DNA from: Candidatus Pelagibacter sp.
GTDB lineage: Bacteria; Pseudomonadota; Alphaproteobacteria; Pelagibacterales; Pelagibacteraceae
Direction of reading: 5' to 3'
Length of the DNA stretch: 6,607 bases
NCBI GenBank assembly: GCA_028095445.1
Contig: JAOHCJ010000033.1
Coordinates: 1 to 6,607 of the forward strand
Shown: in pieces, positions 1-5,030 of the stretch
Layout: the number at the start of each line of letters is the position of its first letter
Position numbering within the stretch: position 1 is the first letter of the stretch
Notes under the pieces: generated by a model
Told to the model about the DNA's origin: nothing
The model's database searches: none
What the model saw: only the letters and a program-made list of their open reading frames with translations
Program-made: the position numbers and the translations under genes

Positions 1-182
1 CCTTTAAAATCAGGGATATTTGTAATCATCAATAAGCGTTGATAACGTAGATTAATTAAGCATTGCAGTCTTTGAATATAGCATTTAAACAGCCATAGAG
101 GGGTCTTTTTTAAGCATATCCTTCTATACAGTACAACCGAAGAGTGAATAAGCTTATTTAAGAGTAAAATTAATATATTATA
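1..182. other. Left edge, no supported gene
   Basis: I see no convincing gene here. On the plus strand a frame open from the window edge ends in TGA at 40-42 (PLKSGIFVIINKR) and could be the last codons of a gene lying outside. On the minus strand an ATG at 29-27 opens a frame to the edge (MITNIPDFK), which could be the first codons of a leftward gene. Both are too short to decide between and neither has a clear ribosome binding site. The minus frame stays open back to about 182, but its translation is Leu/Tyr/Cys/Arg-rich with no upstream start, which looks non-coding. No tRNA fold or direct repeat was seen. Confidence 0.5.
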
Positions 183-211
183 CTAAAAGTATTTATTACC
201 AACACTTTTAG
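183..211. repeat. 8-bp inverted repeat downstream of ogt
   Basis: CTAAAAGT at 183-190 is the exact reverse complement of ACTTTTAG at 204-211, separated by 13 bases. It begins 24 bases past the ogt stop codon, where a transcript end would be expected. No real U-run follows on the minus strand (the next bases are TATAATATATTAA), so it would be a weak terminator at best. It may instead be an mRNA 3'-end stabilising hairpin, or chance in AT-rich DNA. Confidence 0.35.
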
Positions 212-234
212 AAGACTTGTGCTCTGAAAAACCT

Positions 235-516
235 CTATTTAATAAATATTTTCTCAAGCCTCAATAATCGTTTTTTTTCTTTAATTCCACCCTTTCCTGA
301 ATACCCACCGAGAGTTCCATCAGATCTAATTACTCTATGACATGGTATTTTTGGAGGATAGGGGTTTTTACCTACTGCATTGGCAACAGCTCTAAAAGCT
401 TTTGGTTTTCCTATAGCTTTAGATACTTCAAGGTAGGTTTTAATTTTCCCTTTTGGAATTTTCTTTAAGTAATTCCATACTTTTAATTGAAAGGGGGTTC
501 CTGAAATTTTAGTCAT
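235..516 (-). CDS. ogt: O6-methylguanine-DNA methyltransferase, single-domain form
   Basis: DNA repair protein that moves the alkyl group from O6-alkylguanine to its own cysteine in a single-turnover, suicide reaction in the cytoplasm. I chose the ATG at 516, giving 93 residues. It is preceded by AGGG with a 7-base spacer, and the protein then begins MTKISGTPFQLKVW, which matches the start of the conserved domain. A GTG at 537 would add seven residues (MKIQGFF) but lies inside a hairpin. Family signatures seen: FQLKVW near the start; TYLEVSKAIGKP; the RAV arginine finger (Arg42); KNPYPPKIPCHRVI with the acceptor Cys59; then GTLGGYSGKGGIKEKKRLLRLE. The intact PCHRV separates it from alkyltransferase-like ATL proteins, which carry Trp in place of Cys. 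The usual N-terminal domain of Ogt/Ada-C proteins (total about 160-180 residues) is absent, so this is only the catalytic domain. Its leader holds the structured RNA described below. Confidence 0.93.
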   Translation of the reverse strand: MTKISGTPFQLKVWNYLKKIPKGKIKTYLEVSKAIGKPKAFRAVANAVGKNPYPPKIPCHRVIRSDGTLGGYSGKGGIKEKKRLLRLEKIFIK

Positions 517-560
517 AAAAAAACCCTGAATCTTCACACTTTTTACAGTGTAAAGACCAG
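517..560 (-). promoter_or_regulatory. Hairpin overlapping the ogt Shine-Dalgarno site
   Basis: On the minus strand CTTTACACT (555-547) pairs with AGTGTGAAG (540-532): nine pairs including one G-U, with a 6-base loop. The stem can extend across a small internal loop by pairing CTG (560-558) with CAG (528-526). That CAG overlaps the ogt Shine-Dalgarno AGGG (527-524). Seven U residues (523-517) follow directly and end at the ATG. The element can be read as a Shine-Dalgarno-masking hairpin or as a hairpin-plus-U-tract terminator placed right before the gene. The sequence alone does not choose between them. The base pairing is seen; the regulatory role is inferred. Confidence 0.45.
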
Positions 561-563
561 AAG

Positions 564-699
564 TTAAGGTTCGTCGTTGTAGTTGCTACCGCCGAACCGG
601 CCACCCCACATGTTTAGCACTACTTTGCAGGGCTTTCTGCCCTCCAGGCTTGGGTCTTTCGACTTTTCCCTGGATGGCCAGTTAAGAGTTGCCTCTTAA
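564..699 (-). ncRNA. Unassigned structured RNA, GC-rich with GNRA hairpins
   Basis: Region 541-700 is about 50% G+C by hand count in otherwise very AT-rich DNA and carries nested inverted repeats. On the minus strand, 5' to 3': TTAAGAG/CTCTTAA (699-693 with 688-682) capped by GCAA; a 9-pair helix P1 AACTGGCCA (683-675) with TGGCCGGTT (603-595), one G-U; inside it P2 TCCAGG/CCTGGA (674-669 with 648-643) containing a GTC-GAAA-GAC hairpin; P3 AGGGC-AGAAA-GCCCT (643-639 with 633-629); and 3' of these P4 GGTTCG/CGAACC (598-593 with 573-568) enclosing GTAG-CAA-CTAC. The GNRA loops (GCAA, GAAA) exist only on the minus strand, which fixes the likely strand. I checked by eye for tmRNA, RNase P RNA, SRP RNA, 6S and common riboswitch signatures and found no match. 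It could be an independent small RNA, a metagenome-type orphan motif or a cis-acting ogt leader. Ends are approximate. Confidence 0.6.
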
Positions 700-774
700 G
701 TTATAAATAATTTACATTATTAGCTAAGTTGTATGTATCACTAAATAGTTGATTCTTATTATTGCTCATATTCT

Positions 775-792
775 TGTGGATAATGGGGATAA
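775..792 (-). promoter_or_regulatory. Two abutting DnaA-box-like 9-mers
   Basis: Read on the minus strand, 792-775 is TTATCCCCA followed at once by TTATCCACA. The second is an exact match to the canonical DnaA box TTATNCACA and the first differs at one position. They lie in the AT-rich gap just after the GNAT stop codon (797) and about 75 bases upstream of the structured RNA. Two boxes alone do not make an origin, and I found no further exact boxes nearby. They may be a DnaA-responsive regulatory site or a chance tandem. Confidence 0.35.
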
Positions 793-796
793 ATTT

Positions 797-1228
797 TTAT
801 TTAAGTTCGTATAGCTCAAAACCTGTATTATTAGCTATTTTATTATATAATTTTTTGGCATTTTTATTAGAAGAGTGGGTGATCCAACGAATTCCATCCC
901 AATTATTTGATTTTGATAAAGATTTTAAGTGATTAATTAGCTTTTGAGCTATTTTTTGACCCCTAAAATCTGGCTTAACAAACAAATCATCTAAAAAGCC
1001 AATATATTGACCCTTAATCGGTCTTGGCATTGTTCTATAATGAGCAATTCCAACAATTTTGCTATTTAATTCAAAACATATTCCGTTGACAATATGGTTT
1101 TCATCATGAATCCACTTCCAAAGAGTATCTAAAGTAACTGAATTCATTGGAACCTTGTAGAAATTTGCATATCCTTGATATAAATCTGACCATTTTTTAA
1201 AGTCATCCTTATACAATTTTCTAATCAT
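797..1228 (-). CDS. GNAT family N-acetyltransferase
   Basis: Small cytoplasmic acetyl-CoA-dependent N-acyltransferase of 143 residues, a full-length single GNAT domain. The acetyl-CoA pyrophosphate loop (motif A) is DLFVKPDFRGQKIAQKLI at about residues 81-98, a good match to the family pattern V-x-P-x-x-R-G-x-x-I/V-A/G. The following strand-helix pair IRWITHSSNKNAKKLYNKI (about 113-131) carries the Asn and Tyr typical of motif B. The N-terminal DFKKWSDLYQGYANFYKVP resembles the common proteobacterial subgroup that begins with W-x-x-L-x-x-G-Y-x-x-F-Y. The acceptor cannot be predicted; this subgroup includes small-molecule and amine acetyltransferases. The start ATG has no clear Shine-Dalgarno, as is common in such AT-rich genomes. 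It is divergent from the integrase and upstream of the structured RNA and ogt on the same strand, so a shared transcript is possible. Confidence 0.9.
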   Translation of the reverse strand: MIRKLYKDDFKKWSDLYQGYANFYKVPMNSVTLDTLWKWIHDENHIVNGICFELNSKIVGIAHYRTMPRPIKGQYIGFLDDLFVKPDFRGQKIAQKLINHLKSLSKSNNWDGIRWITHSSNKNAKKLYNKIANNTGFELYELK

Positions 1229-1245
1229 TTTTTTAAATTAAACTA

Positions 1246-1274
1246 TTGACTTATAAAATCACTTAATATATTAC
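1246..1274 (+). promoter_or_regulatory. Putative sigma-70 promoter for the integrase
   Basis: TTGACT (1246-1251) is separated by 17 bases from TATTAC (1269-1274), which would place the transcription start near 1281, some 28 bases before the integrase ATG at 1309. The -35 box differs from TTGACA in one base and the -10 matches TATAAT in four of six. Composition makes chance matches likely, so confidence is modest. No clear Shine-Dalgarno precedes the ATG. Confidence 0.35.
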
Positions 1275-1297
1275 TAACGATAATTAATGGTTATCAA
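1268..1297 (-). promoter_or_regulatory. Putative sigma-70 promoter for the GNAT gene
   Basis: On the minus strand TTGATA (1297-1292) is followed after 18 bases by TAATAT (1273-1268). Transcription would start near 1261 and run into the acetyltransferase gene at 1228. Its -10 box overlaps the -10 box proposed for the divergent integrase gene, so the two promoters could not be occupied at once. Both assignments are by eye in AT-rich DNA. Confidence 0.3.
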
Positions 1298-1308
1298 TAG
1301 TAATAGAT

Positions 1309-2265
1309 ATGAATAAAATAATAACAGACATAAAAGCTTTACAAGAAGAAACATTAGTGAACCTCCAAAATTCAAAAGCAAAAAATACTGTAAGAGCTTA
1401 TAAATCTGATTTTAATGATTTTGGATTATTCTGTGCACAAAATGGTTTTAAATCCCTTCCATCAGAACCAAAAATAGTTTCTTTATATTTAACTTATTTA
1501 TCAACTAAAGACACAAAAATGAGCACTTTAAAGAGAAGATTAGTTTCAATTGGAGTTATACATAAGTTAAAAGGGCATTACTTAGATACAAAACACCCAT
1601 CAATAATTGAGAATATTATGGGTATAAAAAGGAGAAAAGGCAGTATTCAAAAAGGTAAAAAACCTATATTAATCAATAATTTAAGATCTATAATTAATGT
1701 AATAGATGAACAAAAAAAAGAACAAATTAAAAAATTAAGGGACAGATCAATAATATTAATTGGATTTTCAGGTGGTTTTAGGAGAAATGAAATAGTTTCA
1801 TTGAACTATGATGATTTAGATTTTGTAACAGAAGGTCTTAAAATCAGTTTAAGAAAGTCTAAGACAGACCAATTTGGTGAAGGAACTGTGAAAGCACTAC
1901 CCTACTTTGATAATACTCAATATTGCCCAGTTCTATCTTTAAAGAAATGGATACAAATATCCAAGATTAATAAAGGTCCTTTGTTTAGAAGATTTACAAA
2001 AGGTTTAAACTTGTCAGAAAACCGATTAACAGATCAAACAGTAGCATTACTTATTAAAGAGTACTTAAGATTAGCAGGATTAGATAGTAAAAATTATTCA
2101 GGGCATAGTTTAAGGTCTGGTTTTGCAACAACTGCAGCGGAATCTGGAGCTGAAGAAAGAAGTATTATGGCTATGACAGGTCATAAATCAACAGAGATGG
2201 TAAGAAGATATATCAAAGAAGCTAATTTATTTAAAAACAATGCATTAAATAAAATAAAAATTTAA
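1309..2265 (+). CDS. Tyrosine recombinase / phage-type integrase
   Basis: Site-specific DNA recombinase of 318 residues, full length for the family. The N-terminal SAM-like core-binding domain spans about 12-105 (NTVRAYKSDFNDFGLFC). The catalytic domain spans about 115-310. All active-site residues are visible: Arg158 in SGGFRRNEI, Lys185 in the beta-hairpin KSKTDQ, His266 and Arg269 in YSGHSLRSGFATTAAE, His292 in MAMTGHKS, and the nucleophile Tyr301 in MVRRYIKEANLF. Spacing from His292 to Tyr301 is normal, so the enzyme is probably active. The CPVLSLKKW and GHSLRSGFATTAAESGA stretches resemble the plasmid/island integrases widespread in alphaproteobacteria. No excisionase, tRNA or flanking att repeat is visible. 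It faces the polysaccharide operon and ends 3 bases from that operon's last stop codon. Its composition is less extremely AT-rich than the operon, so the two may have different histories. Confidence 0.93.
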   Translation: MNKIITDIKALQEETLVNLQNSKAKNTVRAYKSDFNDFGLFCAQNGFKSLPSEPKIVSLYLTYLSTKDTKMSTLKRRLVSIGVIHKLKGHYLDTKHPSIIENIMGIKRRKGSIQKGKKPILINNLRSIINVIDEQKKEQIKKLRDRSIILIGFSGGFRRNEIVSLNYDDLDFVTEGLKISLRKSKTDQFGEGTVKALPYFDNTQYCPVLSLKKWIQISKINKGPLFRRFTKGLNLSENRLTDQTVALLIKEYLRLAGLDSKNYSGHSLRSGFATTAAESGAEERSIMAMTGHKSTEMVRRYIKEANLFKNNALNKIKI

Positions 2266-2268
2266 TAT

Positions 2269-2850
2269 CTAAAAAAAATCATCTAAATAATAACAAATTG
2301 AATGCATAATTACTTTGTGGGCTTCTTGAATTGCACCAGTATTTTGAGATTTTATATCTATAGATAAATCTGAAATTTTTTTAAGAAAACCTCCTCCTTT
2401 TCCTAAAAAAGATATTATAAAAATATTATTACTTTTTGCATACTTTGCTAGTTTGATAAGATTGATTGACTGCTTATTTTTAAGATTTCCACCACTTGTT
2501 GAAAAAAGTATTAAGACGTCTGATTGTTTAGCAAAAATTGAAAATTCTCTTTTTAAATAGTCATCAAAATTAAAGTCATTAGACCATGCAGTTAAGGCAG
2601 CCATGTTTGAGCTTAATAGAAAAAAAGGTAAAGGTTTACGATCTTTTTTTAAATAAGTTGCAGTTAATTCACCAACAAAATGAGAACTATCAGCAAAAGA
2701 TCCTCCATTACCGTAAACAAATATATTATTTTTTGATTTGATTTTTTTTATTAATAGTTTTGTGATTTTTTCAATTTTAGATAATTCAGTCTTTAAAGAT
2801 GAGATAACTTTTAGAGATTCATTGTAGTGCTTGCTAATACTATTTTTCAT
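2269..2850 (-). CDS. gmhA: SIS-domain sedoheptulose-7-phosphate isomerase (GmhA-type)
   Basis: Predicted to convert sedoheptulose 7-phosphate to D-glycero-D-manno-heptose 7-phosphate, the first step of nucleotide-heptose synthesis. The 193-residue length equals typical GmhA. The SIS phosphosugar site is shown by YGNGGSFADSSHF (46-58) and LFSTSGGNLKN (115-125). The residues expected for GmhA catalysis and zinc are present with correct spacing: His57 and Glu61 in HFVGEL, and Gln175 and His183 in GAIQEAHKVIMHSICYYLDD (His61, Glu65, Gln172 and His180 in E. coli GmhA). The insertion FNFDDYLKREF between them also fits the family. The ATG lies inside the last codons of the upstream gene (11-base overlap), which suggests translational coupling. 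It is the last gene of the operon; no terminator separates it from the convergent integrase. A related phosphosugar isomerase is the alternative, but the heptose phosphatase next door supports GmhA. Confidence 0.9.
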   Translation of the reverse strand: MKNSISKHYNESLKVISSLKTELSKIEKITKLLIKKIKSKNNIFVYGNGGSFADSSHFVGELTATYLKKDRKPLPFFLLSSNMAALTAWSNDFNFDDYLKREFSIFAKQSDVLILFSTSGGNLKNKQSINLIKLAKYAKSNNIFIISFLGKGGGFLKKISDLSIDIKSQNTGAIQEAHKVIMHSICYYLDDFF

Positions 2851-4039
2851 TATTTATAATATCTTTAACTTGTTTATACATTGAAATTTTTTTTTTGAAA
2901 TAAAATTTTACATTTGATTTAAAAGCTGCTGTTCTGTCTGTATCTTTATCACCTATAAAAATACTCTTATCTACTGATATATTCCACTTATATATAGCTT
3001 GTTTTAGCATACCATTATTTGGTTTACGGTTATGTTTGTTCAACCTATAAATTTTTTTTTTGGAATATTTGTAATATGGAGAATAAAAAATGTCATCTAC
3101 AATACCTTTGCTAGATGCAAAAATTTCTTTTTTCATTTTATTATGAATCTGATTTAACTTACTTTCCTTTAATAAAGATTTACCGATAGAGGCTTGATTA
3201 GTTATTATTATCACAAAATACTTTTTGTCGTTAAGAAATTTTATAGCTTTTTTAACGCCATTTAAAAAATAAAAATCTTTAAAATCTAAGATGTAACCAT
3301 TTTCTTTATTGATAACCCCGTCTCTATCTAAAAAAAAAGCTTTGTTTTTAATAAAGTTTAAATTGTTCTTCAAATAAGATAATTTTTTTTTCGATCCAAT
3401 GTCAATAAAGCTGTCATCATAGTAAAATGATTTAATTTTTTTTTCATTAATGAGTCGAAATAATATATCGTTTTCTAGAGATAAATTTTTATTTTGAACA
3501 AATTTAAATATTTTCTTGTTGAGATAATAGATACCACCATTCATTAGGTTGTTTTTACGCTGAGTAAAACTTAATATATTTTTTTTATTTATTTTTAAGT
3601 TATTAAGAATCTTATTATTTGGTGCATTTTGTTTTTTTGTTAGGGCTATGACTCCATAATATTCTTTTAATTCATTTTTAAGAAAATTCTTAATATCAAT
3701 ATTAAAAAAGGTATCACCGTTAAATAAAATAAAATTTTTTTTTATTTTGTTTTTTAGTTTAAATAAGGCACCACCTGTTCCTTTTCTTACGCCTTCATCA
3801 ATACAAATAATTTTTGAGTTATGTATTTTCTTATTGTTATATAATTTAAAAAAAACTTTTTTTTTATAAGAGCATAATAAATAAATTTTTTTAAAATTAT
3901 GTTTGGATATTTTAATCAAAAGATGATCTAGGAAACTTTTGTCACCTATTTTTAAAAGAGGCTTAGGTACTTTGCTGGTTATAGAGCCCAGTCTGGATCC
4001 TAAGCCACCAACAAGTATAACAGCATCATCCACTTTCAT
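2840..4039 (-). CDS. hddC-gmhB: Fused heptose-1-P nucleotidyltransferase and HAD phosphatase (HddC-GmhB)
   Basis: A bifunctional 399-residue protein. Residues 1-225 are a sugar-phosphate nucleotidyltransferase (GT-A-like fold): LVGGLGSRL (9-17), KPLL (26-29), GTGG (87-90), FNGDT (106-110, metal Asp109), NGGIYY (167-172) and FIDIGS (211-216). Residues 233-385 are a HAD phosphatase of the GmhB/histidinol-phosphatase group: FLDRDGVIN (236-244, nucleophile Asp238 and acid/base Asp240), ITNQASIGK (279-287), NRKPNNGML (337-345) and FIGDKDTD (361-368). Combined roles would be removal of the 1- or 7-phosphate from heptose 1,7-bisphosphate and activation of heptose 1-phosphate with NTP. Oddity: the zinc-loop ligands of E. 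coli GmhB (CPHH ... CDCRKP) are replaced by SPYY (320-323) and KHNRKP (335-340), so no zinc site is expected. The gene carries several 9-10-base homopolymers. It overlaps the GT4-like gene by 14 bases and gmhA by 11. Heptose specificity rests on gmhA and the HAD half; the nucleotidyltransferase half alone could be a mannose- or glucose-1-phosphate enzyme. Confidence 0.85.
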   Translation of the reverse strand: MKVDDAVILVGGLGSRLGSITSKVPKPLLKIGDKSFLDHLLIKISKHNFKKIYLLCSYKKKVFFKLYNNKKIHNSKIICIDEGVRKGTGGALFKLKNKIKKNFILFNGDTFFNIDIKNFLKNELKEYYGVIALTKKQNAPNNKILNNLKINKKNILSFTQRKNNLMNGGIYYLNKKIFKFVQNKNLSLENDILFRLINEKKIKSFYYDDSFIDIGSKKKLSYLKNNLNFIKNKAFFLDRDGVINKENGYILDFKDFYFLNGVKKAIKFLNDKKYFVIIITNQASIGKSLLKESKLNQIHNKMKKEIFASSKGIVDDIFYSPYYKYSKKKIYRLNKHNRKPNNGMLKQAIYKWNISVDKSIFIGDKDTDRTAAFKSNVKFYFKKKISMYKQVKDIINNEK

Positions 4040-5030
4040 TTATTATATCTAGTAAATTATTTGAAACTTCTTCATATGTTCTAATTCCTTTAATCTTAAA
4101 TAAATTTTCTTTAAGTTTTAAATATGTGCTATCATTATTAAGTATATCAATAGAATAATTTATAAAATCTTTTTCATTATTAGCTATAAAACCTGTAACA
4201 TTATGGTCAACACGCTCATATAAACTTCCAAAACCCATTGTAACAATAGGTAAACATAATTCCCTAGCCTCTTCAGCCGCTAAACAATATACCTCCCCTT
4301 TATGACCTGGATTTAGCATAACACGGCAATCTAACAGTTCATTAATTAATTTATTTTTGCTAGATTTTACTCTAACTTTTATTTGCATTTGTTCTTCACT
4401 AGTATCTAAATTATATGGAGGGTTTATATAAAGTTCTGATTGTGATGAATTCCTATATATTTGAGACCAACATTTTAGTAAAAATATTAAATTTCTATCT
4501 GATCTAGTAGTAAAAATTGCTTTTTTGGCAGGAATTTTGTTAACATCAATTTGAGTACTGATAAAATCATAATCTGGTGCTAGTTTAATAATTTTTTTTC
4601 CATAAAGAGCTGTAAAAAAACTTCTAGTTTTATAATGATATTCTCCCTCAAGTAGCACAATTGGTTTATTAGCCAAAAAAGAAAAAAATTGCTTTTTTCT
4701 TATAAATTTTTCAAATGACTGAACACTATGAGACCATAAAAAATTTTTATTAGACTTAATAAAATTCAGCAAATTTGCATCAGACATTGCAATTAAATAA
4801 TCAGGTCTATCTTCATGATTAATATTGTTAATATTTACCCAGCTTACATTGTTAGAGACTTTTTCTTTAGTTGTATTATTAAAAACTTTAATATCTAAAT
4901 GTTCTTTTTTACCAAGTGCATTAGCTATATTAATAAGTGTTTTTTCTGAACCGGCAATCTTAGAAGATGAAAGATCATCACTATTAAAATCAGTTGATTT
5001 TTCTATAAAATAAATTTTAATTTTTTTCAT
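4026..5030 (-). CDS. GT4-like glycosyltransferase
   Basis: Predicted cytoplasmic-face GT-B glycosyltransferase, 334 residues, that would transfer a sugar from a nucleotide donor to a growing LPS or glycan chain. The N-terminal domain has IAGSEKTLINIANALGK (25-41), like the loop and helix that open many GT4 enzymes. The C-terminal donor domain has ELLDCRVMLNPGHKGEVYCL then AAEEARELCLPIVTMGFGSL and ERVDHNVTGFIA (231-283). This reproduces the GT4 pattern: an E-x7-E pair (Glu246 and Glu254) in the donor site, followed by the L-P-I-V-T stretch and the E-x-V...G motif. The sequence is divergent, so donor and acceptor are unknown; NDP-heptose made by the next gene is one possibility. It overlaps the GT2 gene by 14 bases and hddC-gmhB by 14 bases. 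Confidence 0.8.
   Translation of the reverse strand: MKKIKIYFIEKSTDFNSDDLSSSKIAGSEKTLINIANALGKKEHLDIKVFNNTTKEKVSNNVSWVNINNINHEDRPDYLIAMSDANLLNFIKSNKNFLWSHSVQSFEKFIRKKQFFSFLANKPIVLLEGEYHYKTRSFFTALYGKKIIKLAPDYDFISTQIDVNKIPAKKAIFTTRSDRNLIFLLKCWSQIYRNSSQSELYINPPYNLDTSEEQMQIKVRVKSSKNKLINELLDCRVMLNPGHKGEVYCLAAEEARELCLPIVTMGFGSLYERVDHNVTGFIANNEKDFINYSIDILNNDSTYLKLKENLFKIKGIRTYEEVSNNLLDIINESG

Noticed and set aside
3..182. Sixty-codon minus-strand frame open to the left edge
   Set aside because: The translation lacks an upstream start and looks non-coding; only the last nine codons after the ATG at 29 could be a real gene start.
516..537. GTG at 537 as the ogt start
   Set aside because: It lies in a stable hairpin, adds seven residues with no family match, and the ATG at 516 has AGGG at a proper distance.
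541..700. Structured RNA read as tmRNA, RNase P RNA, SRP RNA or a twister-type ribozyme
   Set aside because: The tag-like peptide ends in EP rather than a hydrophobic Ala-rich tail. The RNase P and SRP core sequences are absent. The short CCCAAGCC match to twister is not backed by the rest of its conserved core.
1279..1295. GATAA...TTATC inverted repeat in the divergent promoter gap
   Set aside because: Five-base arms with a 7-base loop are expected by chance in such AT-rich DNA.
4825..5013. 62-codon plus-strand reading frame
   Set aside because: It lies wholly inside the GT4-like gene on the other strand, has no recognisable domain, and the minus-strand gene carries family motifs.
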